DNA of 64,000 nucleotides from DASPWW01 sp963756745 (GCA_963756745.1 CAVWOU010000010.1:62001-126000), one strand, 5' to 3'; positions 9,421 through 18,781 are shown, counted from the stretch's first letter. Notes: generated from the letters alone by a model not told the origin. A program made the numbers and translations.

Positions 9421-10748
9421 GGTCTCGGCTGGGATGTTCCCACCGCGAGGCGTGGCTGCGCCATGTCCTCACGGAACACTGCGCGCAGGGTGAAGATCAT
9501 CTGCAGGGCGTAGACGGCAGTGCTCGCCGCCGCTGCGCCCTCGATGCCGAACAGGTAGGTGAGGCCGCCCCACATCGCGAGGCCTGCAACCAGGATTCGC
9601 AACATGATGCGGGACAGAACCCACCCCGTGCCCCTGGCCATGAGCAGCTGCCCGCCGGTGTAGGCGAGGCCCTTTGCCACCAGCCCTGGCGCGAGCAGCA
9701 ACAAGGCCCATCTGGCCTCCTCGAACCGTCCGCCGAAGATCGGGGAGATCAGAAAGAACCCGGCGATGGTCACGACGATAGTCGTGAAAGCCAGAATCCA
9801 CCCTGCGCGGTGGAGGATCCGGCGGGCGGCCTCGTTGCCCAGCGTGCGCCGATCCTCGAACACGGCCTGGCCGATCGCGGCCCCCACGTACCACGAGATC
9901 TCGGAGCAGTTGACCGCGACGCTGTACAGACCGAGCCCGAAGGGACCGGTGATCGCGACGACGATGAACTGATCGACTCTCAACAGCAAGAAGTCGATCA
10001 GCCTTGCGAGGTAAGACCCTTCGCCGCGCCGCGCCGCGGCGCGCAATGTCTCTCCTTCCAATGTCTCTGCTTCGTGCCGCGCTCCCAGGTGCCGGCGTGC
10101 GACGAGCGCTGCGGTGAGGGCGGATGCCACCGCGGCGGCCGCCCAGACTCCGAAGGCGATATCGAGGCGGTCGTCGGCCGGTGCGATCAGCAGGCCGGTC
10201 ATCCCGACAGCGACCACTGCGGCCATCGCGATGCGGATCGCCTGTTGGGACCAGGCGCGCTTCGCCGCTTGCATCACGACCAGCAAGTCGTTGGTGGCGA
10301 CGGTGGCGGGGACCGCGACCAGGATGCAGAACACCAGCGCCACCTCGTCGACCCCGAGCAGGATCGCGGGCGCGATCGCCACGGCAGTGACTCCCAGCGC
10401 CAGCGCCCCGTGTCGAAGCGCGGTCCGCACCAGCGCCAAACGCTCCGAGCCCAGATACGCCCGTCCGAGTCCAACCGGGATCGAGCCCGCGAGCGCAAGC
10501 GCCACGACCATCGTTGCGAGGGTCCATGCCGTGTACTCCCCCTTCCCCGCCGGCCCGAGCAGCCGCGCGGCGAGAACCGAAGCGGCGAAGAGGAGCAGGG
10601 CGAACACGAGTTGCCCGGCGAACAACGCGACCGCGTAACGGCTGCGGCGACCCAGTGCGAACGGCGACCGGAGCCTGTTCGGGGCCTCGACACCCCACCG
10701 CCGCTTCAGGTCGAGGCGGTTCCGAATTGTGTCGCTTAGGATTCCCAT
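9417..10748 (-). CDS. oligosaccharide flippase, second Wzx/MATE-like protein
   Basis: A 443-residue membrane protein with about 12 hydrophobic helices. It starts with a basic cytoplasmic lead, then AVALFAGQLVFALLLFAASVLAARLLGPAGKGEYTA, whose LGPxGKGEY loop is typical of polysaccharide transporters. It heads the three-gene leftward operon with the GT4 enzyme and the epimerase. It is only distantly like the flippase at 1591, so the two look like separate systems rather than a recent duplication. Confidence 0.82.
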   Translation of the reverse strand: MGILSDTIRNRLDLKRRWGVEAPNRLRSPFALGRRSRYAVALFAGQLVFALLLFAASVLAARLLGPAGKGEYTAWTLATMVVALALAGSIPVGLGRAYLGSERLALVRTALRHGALALGVTAVAIAPAILLGVDEVALVFCILVAVPATVATNDLLVVMQAAKRAWSQQAIRIAMAAVVAVGMTGLLIAPADDRLDIAFGVWAAAAVASALTAALVARRHLGARHEAETLEGETLRAAARRGEGSYLARLIDFLLLRVDQFIVVAITGPFGLGLYSVAVNCSEISWYVGAAIGQAVFEDRRTLGNEAARRILHRAGWILAFTTIVVTIAGFFLISPIFGGRFEEARWALLLLAPGLVAKGLAYTGGQLLMARGTGWVLSRIMLRILVAGLAMWGGLTYLFGIEGAAAASTAVYALQMIFTLRAVFREDMAQPRLAVGTSQPRP

Positions 10749-10839
10749 GCCAAAGCTCTAGCCTCCTGTAGCATCCTCGGCCAGGGAGGGCGAGCTTGAC
10801 TTTCGCCCACAAGGCGGCAGAGACCAGCGATGATCACTC

Positions 10840-11427
10840 ATGGGCCAGCGTAGCCCGCGTCGAGCTCGCCGGCAGGGTCGGGTCGTCGAACGCGAGTCCC
10901 GGGCCTCGGGCTTCGCTAGGGCCTACGACGAGCACGTGTGGCGGGTCTACGGCTATCTCGCGTATCGTTTGCACTCCCGCGACGACGCGGAGGACCTGAC
11001 ACAACTCACCTTCGAGCGCGCGTTGAACGCCTGGGATCGCTTCGACGCGACGCGCGCCAGCCTCGGAACGTGGTTGCTCGCGATCGCGCGAAATGTGCTC
11101 GTCGACCATATCCGTCGCGACCGCTCCAACCGACATCAGCCGCTCGTCATCGACGACGAGGAGATCTCCGCGGCGATTGGCTACCAGGAGCCCGAGACGG
11201 ATCGGCTCGGAGTCTCGCCCGACTTGGCCGCGGGGCTGGAGCGACTCGGCAACCGCGAGCGGGAGGTGATCGCGCTTCGCTTCGGCGGAGACCTCAGCGG
11301 TCCCGAGATCGCCGAGTTGACGGGATTGAGCGTCGCCAACGTCCAGCAGCTGCTGTCGCGCTCGCTCAGGCGCCTACGCGCCGAGCTCGAGGCCACTCCG
11401 CCCGCCGGTGGGCGCGTCCGGGCGTAG
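10840..11427 (+). CDS. ECF-type RNA polymerase sigma factor
   Basis: A 195-residue sigma-70 family factor. Region 2 is near residues 25-95 (YDEHVWRVYGYLAYRL ... DDAEDLTQLTFERAL, then LLAIARNVLVDHIRR). Region 4 is a helix-turn-helix near residues 135-185 (LGNREREVIALRFGGDLSGPEIAELTGLSVANVQQLLSRSLRRLR). It should direct core polymerase to a small stress or envelope regulon. Transcription diverges from the flippase operon across a 90-bp gap. The convergent gene at 11431 encodes a small single-helix membrane protein that could be part of its control, but shows no anti-sigma motif. Confidence 0.9.
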   Translation: MGQRSPRRARRQGRVVERESRASGFARAYDEHVWRVYGYLAYRLHSRDDAEDLTQLTFERALNAWDRFDATRASLGTWLLAIARNVLVDHIRRDRSNRHQPLVIDDEEISAAIGYQEPETDRLGVSPDLAAGLERLGNREREVIALRFGGDLSGPEIAELTGLSVANVQQLLSRSLRRLRAELEATPPAGGRVRA

Positions 11428-11430
11428 CGC

Positions 11431-11715
11431 TCACCCCGCCGCCAGCGGCCCCGCGCCGGCAATCCCGAGGGCGGCGATCGCGAGCAAGGTGAGGCCCGAG
11501 CCGGCGTACGCGGCGACGCGCAGCCGCACCCTTCCTCGCACCAGCGCCCGCTCCCCCGCAGTCCGCAGAAGCCCCGCTCGCAGTCTCGCGCGGAACCCTG
11601 CCCGGGGCAGCGGGCGTTCGCGTTCGAGGCGCCGGGCCAGCTCGGCAAGCTGCCGGGACTGCTCGGAGGCAAGCCCGTGATCTGGGAAGGGTTCGTTGTC
11701 TCGCGGCCCAGTCAT
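11431..11715 (-). CDS. small single-pass membrane protein, unknown function
   Basis: A 94-residue protein with an Arg-rich N-terminal two-thirds, predicted helical (QSRQLAELARRLERERPL ... FRARLRAGLL), and one C-terminal membrane helix (AAYAGSGLTLLAIAALGIAGA). It overlaps the start of nothing, but its start codon overlaps the stop of the upstream ligase gene by 4 bp, so the two are translationally coupled. Its stop lies 3 bp from that of the ECF sigma gene. The size, location and topology are compatible with a sigma regulator, but no zinc-binding HxxxCxxC anti-sigma motif is present. No function is assigned. Confidence 0.55.
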   Translation of the reverse strand: MTGPRDNEPFPDHGLASEQSRQLAELARRLERERPLPRAGFRARLRAGLLRTAGERALVRGRVRLRVAAYAGSGLTLLAIAALGIAGAGPLAAG

Positions 11716-13753
11716 TCCTTGAGGCGGGAGGCGAACGCCGCCGGACTCTCCCTGACGAACGCGATCGAGTGGGGGTTCTGATCGTAGGCCCTGTCGTATG
11801 CGGCGATCGCCCTGGCCGCGCGTCCGCGTTCCGCATCGAGGCTAGCCAGCAACAACCAGGTGCGGTAGTTCGTCGGCTCCTCCCGCGTCGCCTCCCGCGC
11901 CGCCTCCGCGGCACGCTCAAGCTCTCCTGACCGCGCGAGGACGAGAGCCCGCTGAGTGCTTGCGGTTGCGGCGAACGGCTCCACGGCCGAGGCCCTCTCC
12001 GCGGAGCTCAGGGCTGAGTCAAGCTCGCCCGCCTGAAGCTGGCTCTGACTCTCGCGCACGAACCGGGTGCTCAGGTAGGGAACGGCGATCGGCGTCAGGG
12101 CCAGGATCGCGAGCGCCGTCAGCGCGCCGCGCGCCCCGAGCCATGCCCGACGCTCGCTGCCCTCATCCACCTCGCCAGCCTCGCGGTGCTCCGTCCGGGC
12201 CGGACCCAGGATCGCGGCCGCGAGCAGCAGGAAGGCGACGGGAACGGCAGGCAGCTCCCAGATCCAGTCGACGGCAGCGGCGACGACGAACGCGACGCAC
12301 GAGGCGATCGCCGCCACGAGGCTTGTCCGCACGTCGAGCCCTGATCTCCCGGCTCGACGAACCCCCGCGCCGAGCACCACGGCGATGAACGAGACGATCA
12401 GGATCAGGCCGATGATCCCCAGCTCGGCGAGGGTCTCGAGGACCAGCGAGTGCGCGTCGCGGGCGAAGCTGTAGAGATCGCCGTTTCTCGCCCACCAGAA
12501 CTCGAACGTCCCCGGGCCGATTCCCGTCAGCGGGGCGCTCGCGTTCGCGTCGAGCGCCGAGTTCCAGTACCTGATCCTGTTATCGGCATTGCCCAGGTCC
12601 TCGAAGCGCTCCGAGCCCGACCCGACGGCTGTACGGTGCCCTCGCCGCGCTCCCCAAGCTCGCCCGGAAGCCCCGCGAGCAGCGCAACAATCACAACCGC
12701 GGTTGCGGCGCCGGCCCCGATCGCGGCGACACGTCGGGGATTCACCGTCGGCCGGGGCCCAAGACCGTGGCGAGCGGCGAGGCCGATCGCCACCTGCACC
12801 AGCCCCACCCCGGCGCATACGACGAGCACGATTGCGAGCATTTCGTGACCTTGAGTGTGGGCGGCGTCCGATAGAACGTCGTCCTCGAGCGCCGTTCGCT
12901 GCGTCGCGGCACCGATCAGCAGAGCGGCGCCCGCGCCAGAGAGCGCCAGGGTGGGCAGCAACGCCACCCGCCGCGGATGCAGCGCCAGGAGGGTGAGCAC
13001 CCCGATTCCGATGGCCAGTGCGCCGCCGCGCGAAAAGGTGTAGAACGCCGTCAGAGCCATCGCCGGCAGGGCCGCGGCGGCGAGGGCCTGGGTGACGAGG
13101 TGCCGGGCACGCAGCGCTGCCGTCAACACGAGGGGTATACCGATCGCGATCAGTGCGGCGAGGCCGTTCCAGTACTGGAGCGGGTAGTTGAGCCGGTTGC
13201 CGACCTCAGGCAGGCGCTGAGCGGCGTCGTTGGGCGGAAACCACGCCGGGTGGAGCCGGGACAGCAGGGCGAGGAGGCCTACGAGGACGATCGCCGCCGC
13301 GACGGCGTTGATCGTGCGTCGCAAGCCATCCCGGTCCTGGGCCGCGAGCGCCAGCGCGAAGACGCCGAGATACGCGGCCATCCGTCCTGCCTCGGCGGCG
13401 CTTCGCTCCGCGCTCTCCGACCACGTGATGCCGAGCGCGGTCCAGACAACGAAGCCGAACAGCAGGGCGAGCGCAACCCAGCCTGCGCGCGAGATCCTTG
13501 CCGCCGGGAGGACCCCGACCAGGGCGCCCAGCAAGAGCACCCACCAGACCGCGATCCCCACCTCGCTGTACACGACGCGGTCATAACCGCCACCCCTCAG
13601 CGCGAGGTAGAGGACGAGGGCGAAGGGCAGCACCGACCCGACCAGGGCGGGGCCGAGGTCGTGGCGGGCCATTTCGAGCACGCGCTCCAACGGCGGTGTC
13701 CCGCGGCGGCTCGCCCGCGCGCGACCGACAGCCGTCTGCGCCCCAGGATCCAT
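11712..13753 (-). CDS. O-antigen ligase-like membrane protein with TPR-like C-terminus (one frameshift)
   Basis: Composite of about 680 residues. The N-terminal 370 residues have about ten hydrophobic helices. After a frame break near 12630 comes the Wzy_C-type segment NADNRIRYWNSALDA ... GIGPGTFEFWW ... DAHSLVLETLAELGIIGL, further helices, and a soluble tail with TPR-like helical pairs (LDSALSSAERASAVEP, RAARAIAAYDRAYDQNPHS). The YWNSAL and DAHSxxLE motifs mark O-antigen ligase superfamily proteins with tetratricopeptide tails, common in actinobacteria. The two frames join without loss of motif spacing, so this is one gene with a single-base indel. Confidence 0.82.
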
Positions 13754-13834
13754 TCAGCTATTAATACGCGCCGGCGGGGCGAACCCTGACGGCCGCTGTC
13801 AGCCTATCCGCGTCCCGCTCGTATACCTACCTAC

Positions 13835-14458
13835 ATGATCCGGAAGGCTTCCTTCACGCTCTTGCTCTTGCTTGTCGCCCTGGTGGCCGTGGTTTCGGCC
13901 GCGGCCGCGCCCAACGTGCTGGCGCAGGACTCCGGCGTCGACCAGTACCTCGAGAATCCCGGGGCCGCGCCGAAGGAGGGCGGTGGAGGCGGCGGATCCG
14001 GGGGCGGCGGTGGAGGCGGCGGCGGAGGCGGCGGCGGCGGATCCGAGGGCGGCGGAGCCGGGGGCGGCGGTAGCCAGCCGGCGCCCAGCGCACCTTCAGG
14101 CGGATCGGGGGGCTCCGGCGGCGGCTCGGTGGAGCCCAAGGGCACGGCCTCCGATGCAGTGCCCACGGATGGCTCCGGCACCGGCGGGAAGCTCGGGGAC
14201 GCGGACGCGAGCTCTGGGAAGCAAGGGCACCAGCAGCAGCGGACCTCGAACGACACGGGCGAGAACGACAAGGGCGACAGTGGCTTTGAGGGGAGCGCGA
14301 ACTCCGGTCTAGAGGAGGTCGAGAGCTCCACTGCCAGCGACTCCGGGTCGAGCGGTATCGGGGTCGTGTTGCCAATCATCCTTGGTGCTCTTGTGCTTGG
14401 GGCGATTGTGTTCGTCGTCGTGCGTCGCCGGCGACGCGTACAGACCGGCGGCGCGTGA
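13835..14458 (+). CDS. Gly-rich exported protein with C-terminal membrane anchor
   Basis: A 207-residue protein. Residues 1-31 form a signal peptide (IRKASFTLLLLLVALVAVVSA, probable cleavage near ANVLAQ/D). Residues about 48-105 are almost pure Gly/Ser. An acidic, Ser-rich stretch follows, then one hydrophobic helix (GIGVVLPIILGALVLGAIVFVVV) and an Arg cluster acting as stop-transfer signal. This is a surface-anchored low-complexity protein; no catalytic domain is seen. The stop codon overlaps the GTG start of the glycoside hydrolase by 4 bp, so the pair may act together outside the membrane. Confidence 0.75.
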   Translation: MIRKASFTLLLLLVALVAVVSAAAAPNVLAQDSGVDQYLENPGAAPKEGGGGGGSGGGGGGGGGGGGGGSEGGGAGGGGSQPAPSAPSGGSGGSGGGSVEPKGTASDAVPTDGSGTGGKLGDADASSGKQGHQQQRTSNDTGENDKGDSGFEGSANSGLEEVESSTASDSGSSGIGVVLPIILGALVLGAIVFVVVRRRRRVQTGGA

Positions 14459-15867
14459 GCGTCACGAAGCGAGCGCCCGCGACCACCTCTTTGTCACGCG
14501 CGATGACAGGGGTCGCGGTCGTTGCGGCGGTCGCTCTGTTCGGGCAGGCTGACGCTGAGGCCAAGCGCGGGATCACGAGCGGCGTAACCGTTGCGGAAGC
14601 CACTTCGTCGGACGCCTCGCTGCGTGAGACCTGGTTGGACAGGACAGCCGAGGCAGGCGCAGAGCTGGTCCGATTCGACGTGAGATGGCGCACCGTGGCT
14701 GGATCACTGCCCCCGGCGAACCCCGGCGATCCGAGCGATCCGGCCTACGACTTCTCGCGCCTCGACGCCGCGGTGCGCGGCGCCGCAGCAGCGGGGGCTG
14801 AAGGTGCTCTTCACGGTGTTTCGCGCGCCGGACTGGGCCGAGGGCCCGGGGCGCCCGGCCGGCATCCCGGCCGGTTCATGGAACCCGGATCCCGGGCGGT
14901 TCGGCCAGTTCGGCAGCGCGCTGGCCAGGCGGTACTCGGGAAGCTTCTCCCCCGCTCCCGGAGTTCCACCGCTCCCCCGGGTCCGCTATTTCGAGGCCTG
15001 GAACGAACCGAACCTGACGAACTTCTTCGCCCCCCAGCGGGTCGGCGATCAAGTGGTGAGCCCGGACGCCTACAGAACGCTGCTGAACTCGTTCTATGAC
15101 GCCGTGCATGCGGTCGATCCGGACAACGTGGTGATAAGCGGCGGCACGGGAGCGTATGGGGATCCCCCGGGCGGCGAGAGGACCCGCCCGGTCGCCTTCC
15201 TTCGGCAGCTGTTCTGCCTCCAGGGGCAGCAGCTCGAGCCGCAACCATGCCCGCAGACCCGGATGGACACACTCGGTCATCACCCGTTCGGCCATCCGAA
15301 CCCGCCCACCTACAGCACGATCAACCCCGACGACGCTGGAATCTCGGACATCGGCCGGCTGGAGCGGGTTCTACGGGCCGCGGAGAAGGCGGGCGTCGTC
15401 GCCCCCGGCGGGAAGCGGCCGATCTGGGCCACCGAGTTCTGGTGGATCACTCGCCCGCCGCCGAATCCGGACGCGGTCGCCAACGAGGCACAGCAGGCCC
15501 GCTACATAGAGCAAGCGCTCTACCTGTTCTGGAAGCAGGGCGTCAGCGTTGCGATCCAGTACCTGATCCGCGATTCGGGTGTTCCGTTCAATACCGGGCT
15601 CTTCTTCTCCGACGGGAGGCAGAAGCTCTCGTTCCAGGCCTTCCGTTTCCCGTTCGTCACCGACCGGCTCAGCGCGCAAACGCGTCCTGGCCTGGGGAAA
15701 GTCGCCGAAGGCCGGCAAGGTGAAGGTCCAGGCCAAGAAGCGCGGCAAGTGGCGAACCGTGAAGCGTACGCGTGTCGGCAAGAACGAGGTGTTCACGGCG
15801 CGAGTGCGGGGGAGCAAGAAGATGCGAGCGCGAATCGGCGCCCGAGAAGAGCCTCGTCTGGAGATAA
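14455..15867 (+). CDS. exported glycoside hydrolase, GH5/GH39-like TIM barrel (three frameshifts)
   Basis: Composite exported hydrolase. A basic N-terminus and hydrophobic segment (GVAVVAAVALFGQADA) form the signal. AGAELVRFDVRW and, after a break near 14795 in a run of G, VLFTVFRAPDW start the barrel. The acid/base motif is YFEAWNEPNLTNF and the likely nucleophile is Glu in PIWATEFWW; these are the paired Glu residues of clan GH-A. A second break near 15683 leads to KAGKVKVQAKKRGKWRTV, a small beta-rich tail, and a third near 15841 restores EKSLVWR and a TAA stop at 15867. It may trim or remodel a surface glycan. Confidence 0.75.
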
Positions 15868-15898
15868 CGCCGGGCGCTATCCTTCGGACCGGCCTCGT

Positions 15899-15919
15899 GA
15901 CCTGCCCGAGGTCTTTTTT
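15899..15919 (+). terminator. rho-independent terminator after the glycoside hydrolase
   Basis: GACCT pairs with AGGTC around a GCCCG loop and is followed by six T. It lies 32 bp after the restored hydrolase stop and before rpmG, separating the surface-glycan genes from the rpmG-secE-nusG transcript. Confidence 0.6.
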
Positions 15920-15971
15920 CTGCGGACCGCCCGGTCACCCCCGGCGGTCCACGAACCACAGTAAGGAGCGG

Positions 15972-16136
15972 ATGGCCCGCGGAGACGTACGCATCGGAGT
16001 GACCCTCGCCTGCGAGGAGTGCAGGCGGCGCAATTACGAGACCAACAAGTCGCGGCGGAACACGCCGGACCGGATCGAGTTGCGCAAGTACTGTCGCTGG
16101 TGCGGGCGACACACCCCGCACAAGGAGACGCGCTAG
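15972..16136 (+). CDS. rpmG: 50S ribosomal protein L33
   Basis: A 54-residue large-subunit protein with the zinc-ribbon cysteines kept: CEECRRRNYETNKSRRN then KYCRWCGRHTPHKETR (two CxxC pairs). Zinc-containing L33 is typical next to secE and nusG. The ATG at 15972 follows a good Shine-Dalgarno sequence (AAGGAGCGG). It is co-directional with secE, 24 bp downstream. Confidence 0.95.
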   Translation: MARGDVRIGVTLACEECRRRNYETNKSRRNTPDRIELRKYCRWCGRHTPHKETR

Positions 16137-16160
16137 CCTCGGGCGAGGGAGCGACGGTAG

Positions 16161-16809
16161 GTGGCGAAGACTCGAGCACAGCGCAAGGCGGAGCGGCGCG
16201 CGCGCGAGGCGCGCGAGGCGCGAGAGGGCAAGGACGGCCGCGGCGACCGAGGAGCGCGCGCAGCACCAGACGCAGGTCCCGGAGTCCGGAGAGGTGGCGG
16301 AGGCCGAGGCCGTGCTTCAGACGGGGGGCTCGCCGGACGAGCTCGGCGAGTCGGTGAGGAGCGCCACGGAGGTTGCAGAGCCGGAGGTCGCCGAGCCGGA
16401 GGTCGCCGAGCCCGAGCCGGAGGTGGCCGAGCCCGAGCCGGAGGTGGCGGAGCCCGAACCGGAGGTCGCCGAGCCCGAGGCGCCGGCGCCGTCTCGCGCC
16501 GATGTCGGGGCGCCGGCGAAGGAGAGCCGCGAGGAGCGCCGGGCGCGGCGCGCGCGCGAGAAGGAGCAACGGCGCAAGGCGCGCACGAAGCAGCTTCGCA
16601 AGGAACCGGCCGAGCGCGAGGAACGCCGCCGCGGCGCGGTCCTCTCGTTCCTGATCTCGTGCTGGGCCGAGCTCAAGCGGGTGCAGTGGCCCGATCGCGA
16701 GACGCTGATCCAGGCCTCCGCCGTGACCGTGATCTTCATCGCCGTAGCGGCTGCCTACCTCGGCGCCCTCGACGCGCTGTTCAACTGGCTCGTGAAGCTG
16801 GCTCTGTAG
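16161..16809 (+). CDS. secE: preprotein translocase subunit SecE, long N-terminal extension (probable frameshift)
   Basis: The last 60 residues are the conserved SecE core: ELKRVQWPDRETLIQASAVTVIF plus one membrane helix, anchoring the SecYEG channel. The preceding region is acidic, with tandem AEPEVAEPEP units (about positions 16370-16480), then a basic stretch. A GTG at 16294 opens the core frame. An upstream GTG at 16161 gives MAKTRAQRKAERRAREA, which looks like a genuine SecE N-terminus of this group but is one frame away, with the break near 16240. The gene is probably one ORF from 16161 with an indel; the conservative start is 16294. Confidence 0.8.
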
Positions 16810-16844
16810 GCATCCGAGGCGACCCGACCCGAATCGAATCACCC

Positions 16845-17366
16845 ATGTTTCGCTGGTATGTCATCAACACCTATTCCGGCCACGAGAACAAAGTGCGCCA
16901 GAACCTCGAGCACCGCGTCCAGACGATGGGCCAGGAGGGTCGCGTGCGCCAGGTCATCGTGCCCACGGAGCAGGTGTCCGAGCTGAAGGACGGCCAGAAG
17001 GTCCAGGTCGAGAAACGCACGATGCCCGGTTACGTGCTCGTCAACATGGAGATGACCGACGACGCGTGGAGCCTCGTCAAGAACACGCCGGGCGTCACGG
17101 GCTTCGTCGGGTCTCGCAACAAGCCGGTGCCGCTGTCGGCGCCCGAGGTCGATCGCCTCATGCACCGCGAGACCGCCGAGCGCCCGCGCAGCCGGGCGCA
17201 GTTCGACGTCGGCGAGTCGGTGAAGGTGATCTCGGGCCCGCTGTCGGACTTCTCCGGCGAGATCGCCGAGATCAACGAGGACGCGGCGAAGCTCAAGGTG
17301 CTGGTCTCGATCTTCGGCCGCGAGACCCCCGTCGAGGTCGGCTACGACCAGGTCAAGAAGCTCTAG
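16845..17366 (+). CDS. nusG: transcription termination/antitermination factor NusG
   Basis: A 173-residue protein: the NGN domain opens with FRWYVINTYSGHENKVRQNLE and includes KRTMPGYVLVNMEM and TPGVTGFVGS. The C-terminal KOW domain is FDVGESVKVISGPLSDFSGEIAEI. It binds RNA polymerase and couples to Rho or to ribosomal S10. It follows secE by 35 bp and precedes rplK by 14 bp, the usual order. Confidence 0.97.
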   Translation: MFRWYVINTYSGHENKVRQNLEHRVQTMGQEGRVRQVIVPTEQVSELKDGQKVQVEKRTMPGYVLVNMEMTDDAWSLVKNTPGVTGFVGSRNKPVPLSAPEVDRLMHRETAERPRSRAQFDVGESVKVISGPLSDFSGEIAEINEDAAKLKVLVSIFGRETPVEVGYDQVKKL

Positions 17367-17380
17367 GTAGGGGGACGAGG

Positions 17381-17818
17381 ATGGCGAAGAAGGTCCTGAC
17401 GATGATCAAGCTCCAGATCCCCGCCGGGGCGGCCAACCCCGCGCCCCCGGTCGGGCCGGCGCTCGGGCAGCACGGCGTGAACATCATGGAGTTCTGCAAG
17501 GCGTTCAACGCCCAGACCCAGCAGGACACCGGCACGATCATCCCGGTCGAGATCACGGTCTACGAGGACCGCTCGTTCGATTTCATCACCAAGACCCCGC
17601 CGGCGGCGGTGCTGATCAAGGAGGCCGCCGGGATCGAAAAGGGGTCGGGTGAGCCGAATCGCGAGAAGGTCGGCAGGATCACCGCCGACCAGGTGCGCCA
17701 GATCGCGGAGCGCAAGATGCCCGACCTGAACGCGAACGACATCGACGCCGCCTCGCGGATCGTCGCCGGGACCGCGCGCTCGATGGGGGTCGAAGTAGAT
17801 GGCATGGAGGGCTCGTGA
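17381..17818 (+). CDS. rplK: 50S ribosomal protein L11
   Basis: A 145-residue protein of normal length. The N-terminal domain has IKLQIPAGAANPAPPVGPALGQHGVNIMEFCKAFN, which carries the thiostrepton-region prolines. The C-terminal RNA-binding domain has KTPPAAVLIKEAAGI and GTARSMGVEVDG. It forms the GTPase-associated centre with 23S rRNA. The ATG at 17381 is preceded by GGGGGACGAGG. It ends 58 bp before rplA, with a perfect hairpin in the gap. Confidence 0.97.
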   Translation: MAKKVLTMIKLQIPAGAANPAPPVGPALGQHGVNIMEFCKAFNAQTQQDTGTIIPVEITVYEDRSFDFITKTPPAAVLIKEAAGIEKGSGEPNREKVGRITADQVRQIAERKMPDLNANDIDAASRIVAGTARSMGVEVDGMEGS

Positions 17819-17838
17819 TGGGTTCGGTTGACGCAAAC

Positions 17839-17864
17839 CGCGCCATGCGCTTGCGCATGGCGCG
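17839..17864 (+). repeat. perfect 12-bp inverted repeat in the rplK-rplA gap
   Basis: CGCGCCATGCGC, two T, then its exact complement. In RNA this is a very stable hairpin ending 12 bases before the rplA GTG codon. There is no T tract, so it is not a classical terminator. It could affect mRNA processing or rplA translation. Confidence 0.8.
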
Positions 17865-17876
17865 ATTGGTGAAGTC

Positions 17877-18653
17877 GTGAAGCGCGGCAAGCGCTATCGC
17901 GGCGCGTACGAGCAGGTCGATCGGGATCGCCGCTACGAGCCGGCCGAAGCCGTGGCGCTGCTGAAGCGCACGGCGAGCACGAAGTTCGACGAGACCGTCG
18001 AGCTCCACATCCGGCTGGGGCTCAACGTCCGCCACGCCGAGCAGCAGCTTCGCGGCACGCTCCCGCTCCCGCACGGGCTCGGCAAGGACATCAGCGTCGC
18101 CGTGTTCGCGAAGGGAGACGCCGCCCGGGCCGCGAACGAGGCCGGAGCCGATTTCGTCGGCGCCGACGATCTCGCGGAGCGCGTCGAGGCGGGGTGGACC
18201 GACTTCGACGTCGCCGTCGCGACTCCGGACATGATGTCCACGGTGGGGAAGCTGGGCAGGATCCTGGGACCCCAGGGGAAGATGCCGAACCCCAAGGTCG
18301 GCACCGTCACGGACGACGTCGCCAAGGCCGTCGAGGAATCGAAGGCGGGAAAGGTCGAGTACCGGACCGACCGCCAGGCCATCGTCCACCTCACGATCGG
18401 CAAGGCGAGCTTCGACGAGCGAAACCTGCTCGAGAACTACGCGGCCGTGATCGAGGAGATCGCCCGCGCCCGGCCGGCCGCGGCAAAGGGCCGCTACATA
18501 CTCTCGGTCACCCTGACGACGACGATGGGCCCGGGCATCCGCGTCGACCCGTCCCGAACGCGCGAAGCCGAGATCGTCACCGCTTCGAGCGGCGACGGCG
18601 CAGAGCCCGAGGAGCCCGAGTCCGCCCCGGCCGAGGAGCCGGCTCCGGCGTAA
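17877..18653 (+). CDS. rplA: 50S ribosomal protein L1 with acidic C-terminal tail
   Basis: A 258-residue L1; about 230 is usual. The core begins KRGKRYRGAYEQVDRDRRYEP and includes GLNVRHAEQQLRGTLPLPHG, PDMMSTVGKLGRILGPQGKMPNPK (the L1 signature) and TTMGPGIRVDP. The last 25 residues are an acidic Pro/Glu/Ala-rich tail not needed by the fold. The GTG start at 17877 lies just after the intergenic hairpin. L1 forms the L1 stalk and in many bacteria represses its own operon. Confidence 0.96.
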   Translation: MKRGKRYRGAYEQVDRDRRYEPAEAVALLKRTASTKFDETVELHIRLGLNVRHAEQQLRGTLPLPHGLGKDISVAVFAKGDAARAANEAGADFVGADDLAERVEAGWTDFDVAVATPDMMSTVGKLGRILGPQGKMPNPKVGTVTDDVAKAVEESKAGKVEYRTDRQAIVHLTIGKASFDERNLLENYAAVIEEIARARPAAAKGRYILSVTLTTTMGPGIRVDPSRTREAEIVTASSGDGAEPEEPESAPAEEPAPA

Positions 18654-18659
18654 GCCATC

Positions 18660-18781
18660 GGCTACCATCGCTGACCCAAATCGAGTCTCGCCAGAGACCA
18701 TCGGCGGAGCGAAGCTCGTAAGGCCGGTGCAGGCGGAGCACGGAGACGATCATCCGAGCCCGCCCGAGTGCGGGTTTTTCC
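18660..18781 (+). promoter_or_regulatory. probable L10 leader with terminal attenuator-like hairpin
   Basis: The 128-nt gap before rplJ contains several purine-rich internal-loop-like blocks (GGCGGAGCGAAGC, GGCGGAGCAC) and ends in CCCGC / GCGGG (18759-18774) followed by five T that abut the ATG at 18782. An L10(L12)4-binding leader in this position is known for many bacteria. The sequence was not matched to a covariance model here. Confidence 0.5.

Noticed and set aside
13980..14070. GGC-rich tandem array, possible CRISPR or satellite
   Set aside because: It encodes the Gly/Ser tract of an exported protein in one frame; there are no spacers.
16370..16490. Tandem repeats in secE as a mobile or CRISPR repeat
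   Set aside because: The units encode Ala-Glu-Pro-Glu-Val repeats in the SecE N-terminal extension; they are 6-18 bp coding repeats with no spacers.
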